Below are positions 9,552 through 19,341 of a DNA stretch of 57,538 nucleotides, in pieces. How positions within the stretch are numbered: position 1 is the first letter of the stretch; the number at the start of each line of letters is the position of its first letter. Both the position numbers and the translations under genes were made by a program. Under the pieces are notes generated by a model. The model made no database searches. It was not told where the DNA came from and saw only the letters and a list, made by a program, of their open reading frames with translations. Source of the stretch: Bacteroidales bacterium (lineage in GTDB: Bacteria > Bacteroidota > Bacteroidia > Bacteroidales > Muribaculaceae); NCBI GenBank assembly GCA_003150235.1, contig QAMW01000027.1, forward strand, positions 125,038-182,575. The letters run 5' to 3'.

Positions 9552-10562
9552 ATGAAACATTCTGCATTTGTACTGTTCGCCTTGGCGCTTACCGCTTGTG
9601 GCAGCAATAAACAGGCTTCTTCTACAGAGGAATCACAGGATTCGGTGAAAACATTTGTGTTTACCGGCAATCCTATAGTTCGTGACAAGTTTACGGCTGA
9701 TCCGGCTCCGCTGGTATATGACGGTCGTTTGTATCTCTACGTCGGTCACGACGAGTTTTATGAGGGGCAGGATTCTGCATCGGGTGGTAAGGAGTTCAAT
9801 ATCACCGAATGGCTATGTTATTCGACCGACGACATGAAAAACTGGACCGACCATGGCGCGGTGCTGAGTCCCGCCGATTTCAAGTGGGCTGTCGGTGAGG
9901 CGTGGGCGTCACAAGTAGTCGAGAAAGATGGCAAGTTCTATTATTATACCACGGTTCAGGGTGGTGAACCGTATGTCGGCAAGGCTGTTGGTGTGGCTGT
10001 CGGCGATTCGCCTGTCGGACCGTTTGTCGATGCCATCGGCAAGCCCCTTGTGTCTGATGACATGACTGATAATGGTAAACGCGGATGGTGGAACGATATC
10101 GACCCTACGGTGCTTATCGACGGTGATGAAGCATGGCTATGCTGGGGTAACGGTACTTGCTTCCTTGCAAAACTGAAACCGAACATGATTGAACTTGACG
10201 GCGATATAAAGGTGGTCGATGTCCCCAATTATGTCGAGGGCCCTTGGCTCCACAAACGTAACGGCATCTATTATCTCACCTACGCCTCTTTTGGCAATGG
10301 CAGCGAGACTATTTCCTATGCCACCGCCCCATCTATGGAGGGTCCATGGACTCCGCAGGGAGAACTGACCGGTAATGCTGAAAACAGTTTTACCATTCAT
10401 CCGGGAATCGTTGAGTTCAAAGGACAGCCCTATCTTTTCTATCACAATGCCACTCTCGAACTTGACGGTCATAAAGGCGCTATCGGTCGTCGCTCCGTAT
10501 GTGTCGACTCCCTCTCCTATAACGAAGACGGCACCATGAACCACGTCACCCAAACAAAATAA
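9552..10562 (+). CDS. GH43 glycosidase, lipoprotein
   Basis: 336 residues. The N-terminus has a lipobox (LTAC, Cys16) followed by a polar Ser/Gln/Glu linker, so it should be membrane-anchored. The GH43 catalytic acids are D50 (ADPAP), D184 (DIDPT) and E229 (VEGPW). Unlike the two upstream GH43 proteins it lacks a CBM6 and is close to a minimal propeller. Likely arabinofuranosidase or xylosidase in the same pathway. It begins 3 bases after GH97; a heptamer repeat (10570-10611) lies between it and the acetylesterase. Confidence 0.87.
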   Translation: MKHSAFVLFALALTACGSNKQASSTEESQDSVKTFVFTGNPIVRDKFTADPAPLVYDGRLYLYVGHDEFYEGQDSASGGKEFNITEWLCYSTDDMKNWTDHGAVLSPADFKWAVGEAWASQVVEKDGKFYYYTTVQGGEPYVGKAVGVAVGDSPVGPFVDAIGKPLVSDDMTDNGKRGWWNDIDPTVLIDGDEAWLCWGNGTCFLAKLKPNMIELDGDIKVVDVPNYVEGPWLHKRNGIYYLTYASFGNGSETISYATAPSMEGPWTPQGELTGNAENSFTIHPGIVEFKGQPYLFYHNATLELDGHKGAIGRRSVCVDSLSYNEDGTMNHVTQTK

Positions 10563-10569
10563 CTAAACT

Positions 10570-10611
10570 CTGACAACTGAACACTGACAACTAAAAACTG
10601 ACAACTCACAC
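10570..10611. repeat. Heptamer repeat (CTGACAA type), six degenerate units
   Basis: Six successive 7-base units: ctgacaa, ctgaaca, ctgacaa, ctaaaaa, ctgacaa, ctcacac. This is the reverse-complement orientation of the WTTTCAG heptamers at 47474-47522 and 52090-52117. It fills the 53-base gap before the acetylesterase start. Confidence 0.75.
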
Positions 10612-10615
10612 TCAC

Positions 10616-12076
10616 ATGCTAAAAAAATTCTTCACATGTATGGTGGCTGCCGCTTCGGTGCTTGCCGCAACCGCCCAGGACAAGAATTTCCACATCTATC
10701 TATGCATCGGGCAGTCCAATATGGAAGGCAATGCACAGGTCGAACCGATGGATCGTAATAATGTGCCGGAACGCTTCAAGATGATGGCTGCGGTCGATTT
10801 CCCGCAATCCGGCAGAGTGAAAGGGGAGTGGTACACAGCTGTACCACCCTTGGTACGCCAGAATACAGGTCTTACCCCTATGGACTATTTCGGACGCACT
10901 ATGGTTGATAATCTTCCCGAAGAAGTGACCGTAGGTGTGGTGCCTGTGGCTGTCGGCGGCTGCAAGATTGAACACCTGTCCAAGGATTTTGACCCCGCGT
11001 CACTTGCTAATGAGGCTGACTGGTTCCGTAATTTTATGAAAGAATACGACAATCAGCCCTATAAACGTCTTATCGAGTGCGCCAAGGAAGCTCAGAAAGC
11101 CGGTGTCATCAAAGGGATCCTGTTGCATCAGGGCGAGTCTAACTGCGGACAACAGGATTGGCCGCAGAAGGTGAAGAAAGTCTATGAGGATATTCTCGCC
11201 GACCTCGGTCTTGATGCCGCCGATGTGCCGCTGCTCGTCGGCGAGGTGGTCACTTCTGAAAAGGGCGGTGCGTGTGGCTCTCATAATCCGGTCGTAAATA
11301 AGGTGCCATCGGTGATACCTACGGCACATGTCGTATCGGCTGCAAATCTGCCGCAGAAGGGCGACGGCTTGCACTTCACTGCTCATGGTTATCGTGTGCT
11401 TGGTTGCCGCTATGCTGTCGAGATGCTTGCCGCTATGGGTATTGATAATCCCAAGGTGGAGTATTCCGAGGAAATGCCGTATGTACCGAAACCCGAGCCT
11501 TCTGAAGGTGACTTCGTATTTGACTTCAAGTATTTCAATCCTCAGATATGGGGCGACGGCACATTTGATGCCGATACCAGGACTTTTGTCGCAGGACAGT
11601 GGGGGTTTGGCGGTTGGGAATACAACCAGCCTATCGACCTCTCTGGTTACAGCTATCTTGTCGCAGAGCTTGAAGAGCCGGAAAGCAATGGTCTGAAATT
11701 ACGTATGTTTGACACTCCCGCCTATTTCAATGTACCCATTTATTCTTCTGATTTTAACGGTGCCACACTGATTGTCGCCGAACTTAATGGAATGATGAAG
11801 GCTCCGGAAAACACGAGTGATATCGAGTCGTTCAACACCTCTCAGGTATATCGTGTCGGCTTTTGGGCGAATGGCGGTCAGCCGATACATCTTAAACAAG
11901 TCTTTGCCACAAACAATAATCCATATTCTGCCGGCGTTTCTTATTTAGAAGATGGCATCAAGTCGGAGTGCCCCGTCTATGACCTTTCGGGTCGTATGGT
12001 AGCTTCTTCCGTTGATGCTCTCGGCGACCTTGCCTGTGGCATCTATATCTCCAACGGAAAGAAATTTGTAAAATAA
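10616..12076 (+). CDS. SGNH-type acetylesterase (SASA/CE6-like) with sorting-tail-like C-terminus
   Basis: 486 residues with a signal peptide ending near ATAQ. The catalytic part (about 25-280) has GQSNMEG with nucleophile S34, the HQGESN block, and D250/H253 in DGLHF, as in sialate O-acetylesterase-like and CE6 acetylxylan esterases. A beta-rich domain follows (about 300-430). The last about 40 residues (YDLSGRMV then GIYISNGKK) resemble a type IX secretion sorting tail. In this context it probably removes acetyl groups from xylan. It ends the packed run of glycan enzymes. Confidence 0.85.
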   Translation: MLKKFFTCMVAAASVLAATAQDKNFHIYLCIGQSNMEGNAQVEPMDRNNVPERFKMMAAVDFPQSGRVKGEWYTAVPPLVRQNTGLTPMDYFGRTMVDNLPEEVTVGVVPVAVGGCKIEHLSKDFDPASLANEADWFRNFMKEYDNQPYKRLIECAKEAQKAGVIKGILLHQGESNCGQQDWPQKVKKVYEDILADLGLDAADVPLLVGEVVTSEKGGACGSHNPVVNKVPSVIPTAHVVSAANLPQKGDGLHFTAHGYRVLGCRYAVEMLAAMGIDNPKVEYSEEMPYVPKPEPSEGDFVFDFKYFNPQIWGDGTFDADTRTFVAGQWGFGGWEYNQPIDLSGYSYLVAELEEPESNGLKLRMFDTPAYFNVPIYSSDFNGATLIVAELNGMMKAPENTSDIESFNTSQVYRVGFWANGGQPIHLKQVFATNNNPYSAGVSYLEDGIKSECPVYDLSGRMVASSVDALGDLACGIYISNGKKFVK

Positions 12077-12081
12077 TTCAC

Positions 12082-12240
12082 AGATTGTCTGAATTTAAAT
12101 GACACAGATTTTGAGAGGAATTGTCAGATGGATTTTTGATTGCGATGAAGGAGCGTAGCTATGGCTACGTGACTGAAGATCGGGCAAAAAGACGCTGACA
12201 AGTACCTCAAAAGCAAAGTGATATAAATTTTAGACAATCT
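12082..12240. repeat. Intergenic nested-palindrome element, copy 2
   Basis: This element almost fills the gap between the esterase and the next gene. Outermost arms are AGATTGTCT (12082-12090) and AGACAATCT (12232-12240). Inside lie imperfect 18-base arms (12110-12127 and 12195-12212), and the centre is a hairpin CGTAGC, loop TATG, GCTACG (12154-12169) followed by TGACTGA. The centre shares layout but not stem sequence with copy 1 at 7479-7494. Confidence 0.65.
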
Positions 12241-12256
12241 CTAACTTTTTCCTGCC

Positions 12257-13744
12257 ATGAAAAAGCTTTATTACATAATATTTTTTGCATTGCTGCTTGT
12301 CATGGCAGGATGTGGCGTGAAAGTGCCTGAGAAAAATGTAACCGACATGCCCGGCGTACCATTGATTACGCCGGGCTATACCGGGCTTGTGTTGCCTCCC
12401 AATATCGCGCCGATGAATTTTGAAATTGACATGCCCGGTGACAGGTACGTCACTCTTGTCGAAGGCGATGCCGGCTCTCCTCTCGTCGCCGAGGGCAAAA
12501 TGGTGAAGTTTGATATCGGCGAGTGGCACAAGTTGCTTGACGCTAATCGTGGGAAAGAGCTGCGCTATTCCGTCTTTGTAGGCGACGACAACGGGTCATG
12601 GAAGCGTTACACCTTCTCCAACGAGGTTGCTCCCGACTCGATTGACCGCTTTTTCTCCTATCGCCTTATCGAGCCGTCATTCGTGCAATACGGCGGATTG
12701 ACCATAAATCAGCGTGACCTTTCTTCTTTTGACGAGACGGTCATCTTCAACAATTCTTTCCCTTGTGAGGAGACCCGCGGATTTTGCATAAACTGTCATG
12801 TGCCGCGCAATCAGTATAGCGATGCACGCTCACAGTTTCATGTAAGGCAGTTTAATGGCGGCACTGTGCTCATTGACGGTGACAAGGCTGAAAAGGTCAA
12901 TTTAAAGACCGACAGCACTTTGTCGGCAGGTGTATATCCCGCATGGCATCCTTCGCTCGACATTATCGCTTATTCTGTCAACGAGACTCACCAGCGTTTT
13001 TTTACTGCCGACAATCAGAAAGTCGAGGTAATCGACGGTGCTTCGGGGCTTATCCTTTATGATATCAATCGCGGCACTGTCTCCACGATTGTTGACGACC
13101 CTGACGTCATGGAGACTTTCCCTGCGTGGTCGCCTGACGGCACTACGCTATATTATTCGGCGGCGCGTTACCCCGAAGGCGTGACACCCGACAAGGTAGA
13201 CATGGCGTTTGACAGCCTCCGTTACGACATCCTTGCCATGCGTTTTAATCCTGCCGACAGGTCATTTTCCGCGCCCGACACTGTTGTCGCCGCGTCACAA
13301 CGCGGAAAAAGCGCACTCCTTCCGCGTGTTTCGCCCGACGGCAAATGGTTGCTTTTCTGCGAGGCTGACCACGGCACATTCCATATATGGCACAAGGATA
13401 GCGACCTCTTCGTCATGAATCTCGCCACCGGTGATATTACTCCGCTTAGCGAGGCAAACAGCGATGACACTGACAGCTATCATTCCTGGTCATCCAACTC
13501 CCGATGGATTGTCTTCAGTTCGCGACGCGACGACGGCTCATATACGCGTCCTTATATCACATACTTTGCCCCTGACGGAAAATCGTCAAAGGCGTTCGTG
13601 GTGCCCCAGGAAGACACCTCGTTCTATAAGGATTTGATGAAATCCTACAACGTGCCTGAATTTATGGTTCAACCGGTAAAGGTGAGCCGCCGGGAACTCG
13701 TGCGTGCCGTCAGCTCCGAGGCGCGGCAGGCGATTTACGAATAG
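12257..13744 (+). CDS. Lipoprotein with TolB/PD40-like propeller and one CxxCH motif
   Basis: 495 residues. A lipobox (VMAGC, Cys19) predicts membrane anchoring. An N-terminal beta-rich domain is followed by a short cysteine segment with C170 and CINCH at 177-181, a c-type haem attachment signature, and then PD40/WD40-like beta-propeller repeats (about 230-450; PAWHPS, PAWSPDG, PRVSPDG). Bacteroides relatives are sometimes labelled cytochrome c biosynthesis or TolB proteins; the function is not known. Its stop is only 6 bases from the convergent DUF6057 stop, and in my recollection these two families are often neighbours, which suggests a common role. Confidence 0.7.
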   Translation: MKKLYYIIFFALLLVMAGCGVKVPEKNVTDMPGVPLITPGYTGLVLPPNIAPMNFEIDMPGDRYVTLVEGDAGSPLVAEGKMVKFDIGEWHKLLDANRGKELRYSVFVGDDNGSWKRYTFSNEVAPDSIDRFFSYRLIEPSFVQYGGLTINQRDLSSFDETVIFNNSFPCEETRGFCINCHVPRNQYSDARSQFHVRQFNGGTVLIDGDKAEKVNLKTDSTLSAGVYPAWHPSLDIIAYSVNETHQRFFTADNQKVEVIDGASGLILYDINRGTVSTIVDDPDVMETFPAWSPDGTTLYYSAARYPEGVTPDKVDMAFDSLRYDILAMRFNPADRSFSAPDTVVAASQRGKSALLPRVSPDGKWLLFCEADHGTFHIWHKDSDLFVMNLATGDITPLSEANSDDTDSYHSWSSNSRWIVFSSRRDDGSYTRPYITYFAPDGKSSKAFVVPQEDTSFYKDLMKSYNVPEFMVQPVKVSRRELVRAVSSEARQAIYE

Positions 13745-13750
13745 GAAATA

Positions 13751-15190
13751 TTATACAAACAGTTTATCAGAAGGATTGTCCGGGATTGAGTTGAATTCCG
13801 GACTTTCTTTTATCAGTTCAGGATTGTCGATGTAACGCTGGAAATGCTCCGCCCACTGACGGTGAAACATCGTGTTCATCAGCAACCGGTTATAACGCGC
13901 GGCAAGTTCCGGCTCCCCGTGCTTGATTGAATTTCTCACCATGTATTTCAGATAAAATACACGTGTACCGTATTTCACCGAGTGCTCCATCGCCCATCGG
14001 TAGCTGCCGTGGGTGTTACCGAGGTGATAATACACAGGTACATTGACAAATGCCGACATAAGGAACTCCTCGCTTTTGCGAGGCGATGTCTTGTCGGTCG
14101 GGGCATTGTGTTTTACTGATTCTGTACCTCCGCCCATTTTTATCGCCGCAAGATTACCCGCTATTTTCATCGTGAAATTAGGCGGCTCTTTTATGTGTCC
14201 CATGATGTAGGCGATCTTGTCCCATCTCATAGTGTCGATATGCTGCATCATGAGCACTGTGGCACGGAATTGCTCGCTTTTCTGCCCCGCAATCGCGCCA
14301 TAGCATCCTGTGGCGACGAGCATGGCATAGGCAAGCCACACGCTTTTGTCAGCTTTTCTGGTTGAGCCTTTCCTCACTACCGACAGGCAAGGCAGCATCA
14401 GGAATGACACTGTCATACCTGCAAATGGCAGCCAGAGATACAGGTCATACCGTTTCATCAGCAGGTCGGGAAGCCCCTCCAGGTAAATTAGATTGCTGTC
14501 GCCCGTCATTCCTGGGTAGAGGTTATAGTAGAGCAGAGGCACAAGTGCGCCTGCCGTCAGGATTATGGGAATCATGATATATGTACCTTTCCTGTCCCGG
14601 TGGTCTTTCTCTCTGAACAGCATGGTGAGGATGCCCGCAACCACTCCGAGCAATGCGAAGAAACCCAGCGCCATGAATAGTGCGGTGCAGACGGTAAGAA
14701 ACAGACCGCGTAGCCACGCATTGCCGATGACACGCGTCACAAGGACGATTAGCACCGCGCAGATGGCGCCGAGGGTAGGGGCGAAGAGATACCCTGAATA
14801 GTTGATGGATACCCATGCCTCGTCAAGCACAAGCACCGATGCGAGCAGAAACATTGCCGGAAGCAGTGACAGGCTGCGCATGCCCTCACGGAGCCGCCAT
14901 GTGCGGTCACAAAGCAGGGTGAGTATCACCCATAGCGCGATGAGTATGCCGCTCCCTGCCCAGGGATAGTACATGAATTGGGTGAGCCATGACCCGGCAT
15001 ACTGCAATATGCCGCCCGGATAGTGGAGCATACGGTTGAGATAGATGTCGCCGCTCAGGAAGATTGACATCTCGTCATACCATCGGAGGATGTACCCGTT
15101 CTTTACCGGCAGCATGACTAATGAAAACACAATAAATGCCGATAATGCCGCCTGAAAGCTCTTTGCTCGGTTCAAATGCTTGGAAATCAT
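13751..15190 (-). CDS. DUF6057-family polytopic membrane protein
   Basis: 479 residues with about ten hydrophobic segments in the first 300 residues (the PGGILQYAGSWLTQ region after the first membrane segment is characteristic of DUF6057) and a soluble C-terminal domain (about 300-479) with helical, TPR-like character. Function unknown. The start overlaps the hybrid sensor's stop by 4 bases (ATGA at 15187-15190), so the two should be translated together from one mRNA. It converges on the CxxCH propeller lipoprotein with a gap of 6 bases. Confidence 0.72.
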   Translation of the reverse strand: MISKHLNRAKSFQAALSAFIVFSLVMLPVKNGYILRWYDEMSIFLSGDIYLNRMLHYPGGILQYAGSWLTQFMYYPWAGSGILIALWVILTLLCDRTWRLREGMRSLSLLPAMFLLASVLVLDEAWVSINYSGYLFAPTLGAICAVLIVLVTRVIGNAWLRGLFLTVCTALFMALGFFALLGVVAGILTMLFREKDHRDRKGTYIMIPIILTAGALVPLLYYNLYPGMTGDSNLIYLEGLPDLLMKRYDLYLWLPFAGMTVSFLMLPCLSVVRKGSTRKADKSVWLAYAMLVATGCYGAIAGQKSEQFRATVLMMQHIDTMRWDKIAYIMGHIKEPPNFTMKIAGNLAAIKMGGGTESVKHNAPTDKTSPRKSEEFLMSAFVNVPVYYHLGNTHGSYRWAMEHSVKYGTRVFYLKYMVRNSIKHGEPELAARYNRLLMNTMFHRQWAEHFQRYIDNPELIKESPEFNSIPDNPSDKLFV

Positions 15191-18100
15191 GATGTTTCTC
15201 CCCCCCTATCAGATGTCGAGTTGATATATTCAGTCGGAGTCATCCCGAACAGTTCTTTAAACGATGTGGCGAAATTGTTGGCGTTCTTGAAGCCCGTAAG
15301 CATCGCCGCCTCCGATACGCTCAGATGCTTTTCACTCATCAGTTTTGCCGCCTGACGCAGACGCGTGTTGCGTATGAAGTCGCGTGGCGACTGGTTGGTG
15401 AGTTCCTTGAGTCTGCGGTGCAGGTGTACTCGGCTCATGCCCACCTCTTCGGCAAGCATTTCTACCGTGATGTCAGGATTGGAGATATTCTTGTCAAGCA
15501 CCTTCATTATTCGCTCCATCAGTTTCTCGTCGTTTGATGTGGCGGTGATGTTCACCTTGGTGTCATGTGTCTGATTTCCGCTGTAGATGTTGCGGAGTCG
15601 CTTGCGGGATATCAGAAGGTTGTTGACGGTTGATATCAGCACGTCGATGTTGAATGGTTTGGTGATGTAGGCGTCGGCTCCCGATTCCAGTCCCTCGATA
15701 TTGTCCTTGTCCTGCGCTTTCGCGGTAAGGAGTATGACCGGGATATGCTGGAGGTTGATATTTTTCTTGATTTTTCGCGTAAGCGCCAGACCGTCTATTT
15801 CCGGCATCATTACATCGCTGATTATCAGCGACGGGGCTTTCTTGAAGATTATGTCAAGGGCTTCCTTGCCGTTGCTGCATTCCTCCACTTTATAACGGGA
15901 TGAAAGCTCTTTGCTGACATATTGTCGTATCTCCTCGTCATCCTCCACGATAAGTATGCGTTCGCCTGTCAGTGTCTTGTTCTGATTTTCTTCATCGCCC
16001 GAGGGATCTTCCGGAGGAAGACCGATTGATGTGCCCGTGGCGCGTGATGATTCCGTCACGACAGGTCCGAGGGCTATGTCGCTCACCTTGAGATGGGAAT
16101 TGCCTTGTGGAATCCTGATGACAAACCGTGTGCCTTGCCCCTCCGGATTATCGCCTACGGTGATGGTGCCGTGGTGAAGCTGTACGAGTGAGTTTACCAG
16201 ATGCAGGCCGATTCCCGTTCCTTTTATATTGCTGGTGTCAACCTGATAGAAGCGGTTGAATATATGCTTGCGGTCCTCCTCCGGGATACCGATTCCCGTA
16301 TCGGTCACTGATATCTCGATATACTCGCCGAGCGGGGAGTCGTCATCGGGAGTGATGCCGGTAGTGAGGTTGACATCTATTTTGCCTCCGTCGGGTGTGA
16401 ATTTGATTGCGTTGGAAAGCAGGTTGACTATGATTTTGTCAAAATTTGCAGGGTCAACCCATGCCTTGACTTCATCATTCCCCTCATGATGGAATGTAAG
16501 GGCGATGCTATGGTCGTCAGCGGCTTGGTCGAAAGTCCCGCACAAGTCTTCGATTACCGGCACAAGGTCGGTTTCAGAGAAGGTAAGGTGCATCTGGCTC
16601 TTGTCGATTTTGCGTATATCCATAAGCTCATTGACAAGGCGCAATATTCGGGTGGCATTGCGGTGAATCAGCCGGTACTCTTTCTGACGTGCGCTATCAT
16701 GGTCACTGTTTATCAGCTTTTCGAGCGGACTCATCACGAGGGTGAGCGGTGTGCGTATCTCGTGTGAGATGTTGGTGAAAAACTGTAGTCGCGCCTCTTT
16801 CATCTTGTCGGCGTTTTCACGCTCCATTTTTTCCTGCTTCTGTCTGTTGCGGCTTTTATACTGAAGCCAGATATACCACGCTATTGCGCCGATGATGATT
16901 AGGTATATGAGCCGGGCTATACCGGAGTTGTACCATACAGGTGCTATGTCGATTTTGATTGACACTTCATCCGATTGTACGCCGTTATCCACGGCTTTTA
17001 CCTTCAGGGTGTGTACTCCCGGGGTGATATTGCTGAAGTTCACGCGGTTGACATTGTAAGGGAGGCTTTCCCATTCGTCATTGTCAAGCGCATACATGAA
17101 AATTACCGATTCGGGACGGTTAAGCTCGTAGGTGCTGAACTCGACTGAAAATGAGTTGTCGTTGTGCGACAGTTTTATCATGTCGGCTTCATAAACCGGC
17201 TTGTCGATTATGTTGCGTATCCCCGATTTCATCCCTGCTTTGACAGGTACGCCGTGAAGGTAGAAGTCTACAATCCTCGTGGTGTACTTTATGCCACGGT
17301 TTTTGATGTCGTTAGGCGAGAAGAATGTTATACCGTTCATGCCGCCGAAATACATTATGCCGCGACTGTCTTTGTACGACACATTTTTATAAAATTCGTT
17401 GCTCTGCAGCCCGTTGTCGGCATGGTAGTTGGAAAATTCGACTGTGGAGGTGTCAAGACGCGACAGTCCGGAACTGGTGCTTAGCCAGAGCACATTGATA
17501 CCCTCTCCCTGGATGGCGTAGACAGTGTTTGACGGCAGTCCGTCGGCGGTCGTATAGGTGACGGTCTTTCCTGTTTCCGGATCATAGCTGAATAGTCCCG
17601 TTGACGACCCGCACCATATCTTGCCGTTGGGCTCCTCGTAGATGCAATAGACGATTGTACCCGATTTTATTGATGTCACCTGTGGTGACGGCGATGTGCA
17701 TTTGTCAGCCACATAGAGCCCGTCGTAGGTGCCGAGATAAAGATGCTGGCTGTTTTGAGAATAAAGTAACGTGCTTACCCAGGTGTTGATTTTTGAGGAG
17801 ATAGCCTCATTGTTCTCGACTATTTTTGTCTCGGGGTTATATGTGAATACTCCGTTTCCCATCGAGGCTATCCATACATTGCCGGAGTTGTCGCGTGAGA
17901 ATCCATAGACGCTGAGCGACATCTTCGTATCCTCGGTCTCGATATACTCGAATTTGCCGGTGGATTTATCGAGTAGTCCCCAACCTTCGATATATGACCC
18001 GATATAGAGCTTGTCACCGGCATCCATCATGCCCATTATAACGGTGGGAATCCCTTTTTTATAATGATATTTAAGAGAGAGGTCGGGATTGAGGGCGTAG

Positions 18101-19233
18101 ATACCTCCTTTGTCGGTTCCTACCCACAACACGCCGTGCTCATCCTTCCGGAGTGCCGTGACACACTTGTCGCCGATTACATTGTGAAGCACTGAACGGC
18201 TGCCGATATAGCCGAATGTGCTTTGTTGCTCGGGAAACATAACTACACCTTTCTGGAATATACCCACCCAGAAATTGTCGTAATTGTCTTTTATGACGTG
18301 GTGTACCTTGTCACCCGGAAGGGCGAAGTCGAGGTTGCCACGGAAGAAATCCTTGATTTGCTCTGTACGCGGGTTGAAGGTCTTAAGCCCCTGTCCGTCG
18401 GTGGCAATGAAGAGAAGTCCGCTCATCGGGTCGCTGAACAGGTTTTTTATCGACAGGTCACTCCCGTCATCAGGCGTGAAATGTATGAATTCATCGGTTG
18501 ACGGGTCATATCTGTAGAGTCCTGTGCGAAGGCTGCCCGTATAGATGTTGCCGTCGGCACCGATTTCTATTGCCTCAAGGAAGCGCCGCGCCTGGTGGGA
18601 CCCCATAGGAGTGACATGGCCTCGCGTGTCAATGCGGTAAAACTGCTTGACATCCATTTTCTCCGTAAGCATCCACAGGTTGCTGTCATTGTCCTCGATG
18701 ATGCGGTAAGGTATACCGTCTATTGTTGTGTCATATTTCAGCCGGCTCACTATGACCTTGTCATCCCTTATCTCATCCAGTATGAATATATCATCGCACA
18801 ATAACAGTATATCGCCGTTTTTACGCTCAAGGATGCGCGACACCGGATGATCTTTCACTATTCCTTCCCGGGTCACTACCTGCAGTTTTTTTGAGAATCT
18901 GTCAGCTCCCCGGTCGTAAATCTGAAATCCGGCGTAAGTGCTTACGAAAAGGCGTCGGTCGCTGTGCTCGAAAACCAGGTTTACAAAATTATGGTATAGC
19001 GACGTGGAATCGGTCGGCACGTTATGATACACCGTGAATTTGGCACCGTCGTAACGGTTAAGTCCGTCTTCGGTTGCAATCCACATCATGCCGTAACTGT
19101 CCTGGAATATCTGGTTTATGAGACTGCTGGACAATTCATGGTCTGATGAAAAGTATCGGTGAGACTGGGCTTTTGCTGAAAGCATGGTAATAAAGCACAG
19201 TGACAATAGCGTGATTACTCTTTTGATTGTCAT
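15187..19233 (-). CDS. Hybrid two-component system regulator (HTCS) of the xylan locus
   Basis: 1348 residues. Signal peptide (to SAKAQ), then a periplasmic two-propeller sensor of Reg_prop repeats (about 30-690), a Y_Y_Y domain (about 690-765), one membrane segment (about 773-792), a HisKA domain with H824 in NISHEI, a HATPase (about 925-1040), a receiver (about 1092-1207) with phosphoacceptor D1140 in SDVMMPE, and an AraC-type helix-turn-helix (about 1240-1345). Proteins of this layout bind a specific oligosaccharide in the periplasm and activate the adjacent utilisation genes. Flanked by xylan enzymes on both sides, it most likely senses xylo- or arabinoxylo-oligosaccharides. Its own promoter is at 19274-19304. 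Confidence 0.93.
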   Translation of the reverse strand: MTIKRVITLLSLCFITMLSAKAQSHRYFSSDHELSSSLINQIFQDSYGMMWIATEDGLNRYDGAKFTVYHNVPTDSTSLYHNFVNLVFEHSDRRLFVSTYAGFQIYDRGADRFSKKLQVVTREGIVKDHPVSRILERKNGDILLLCDDIFILDEIRDDKVIVSRLKYDTTIDGIPYRIIEDNDSNLWMLTEKMDVKQFYRIDTRGHVTPMGSHQARRFLEAIEIGADGNIYTGSLRTGLYRYDPSTDEFIHFTPDDGSDLSIKNLFSDPMSGLLFIATDGQGLKTFNPRTEQIKDFFRGNLDFALPGDKVHHVIKDNYDNFWVGIFQKGVVMFPEQQSTFGYIGSRSVLHNVIGDKCVTALRKDEHGVLWVGTDKGGIYALNPDLSLKYHYKKGIPTVIMGMMDAGDKLYIGSYIEGWGLLDKSTGKFEYIETEDTKMSLSVYGFSRDNSGNVWIASMGNGVFTYNPETKIVENNEAISSKINTWVSTLLYSQNSQHLYLGTYDGLYVADKCTSPSPQVTSIKSGTIVYCIYEEPNGKIWCGSSTGLFSYDPETGKTVTYTTADGLPSNTVYAIQGEGINVLWLSTSSGLSRLDTSTVEFSNYHADNGLQSNEFYKNVSYKDSRGIMYFGGMNGITFFSPNDIKNRGIKYTTRIVDFYLHGVPVKAGMKSGIRNIIDKPVYEADMIKLSHNDNSFSVEFSTYELNRPESVIFMYALDNDEWESLPYNVNRVNFSNITPGVHTLKVKAVDNGVQSDEVSIKIDIAPVWYNSGIARLIYLIIIGAIAWYIWLQYKSRNRQKQEKMERENADKMKEARLQFFTNISHEIRTPLTLVMSPLEKLINSDHDSARQKEYRLIHRNATRILRLVNELMDIRKIDKSQMHLTFSETDLVPVIEDLCGTFDQAADDHSIALTFHHEGNDEVKAWVDPANFDKIIVNLLSNAIKFTPDGGKIDVNLTTGITPDDDSPLGEYIEISVTDTGIGIPEEDRKHIFNRFYQVDTSNIKGTGIGLHLVNSLVQLHHGTITVGDNPEGQGTRFVIRIPQGNSHLKVSDIALGPVVTESSRATGTSIGLPPEDPSGDEENQNKTLTGERILIVEDDEEIRQYVSKELSSRYKVEECSNGKEALDIIFKKAPSLIISDVMMPEIDGLALTRKIKKNINLQHIPVILLTAKAQDKDNIEGLESGADAYITKPFNIDVLISTVNNLLISRKRLRNIYSGNQTHDTKVNITATSNDEKLMERIMKVLDKNISNPDITVEMLAEEVGMSRVHLHRRLKELTNQSPRDFIRNTRLRQAAKLMSEKHLSVSEAAMLTGFKNANNFATSFKELFGMTPTEYINSTSDRGGETS

Positions 19234-19273
19234 AGATTTTAAGGCTCTGGTTTTATTCTCTTGCTTGATATTG

Positions 19274-19304
19274 CAAATTTAATTAAAATCGTACGAACAG
19301 TAAA
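19274..19304 (-). promoter_or_regulatory. Promoter of the HTCS gene
   Basis: On the minus strand TTTA (complement of 19301-19304), a 19-base spacer and TAAATTTG (complement of 19274-19281) match the Bacteroidetes -33/-7 consensus. The inferred start of transcription is about 30-35 bases before the ATG at 19233. Confidence 0.6.
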
Positions 19305-19341
19305 TGCTTAATGGCAGATTTAACGTCTATTTTTTAATAGA

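Noticed and set aside
7..12076. SusC/SusD-like transporter pair for the xylan locus
   Set aside because: None is encoded in this window. The pair may lie upstream of the window start.
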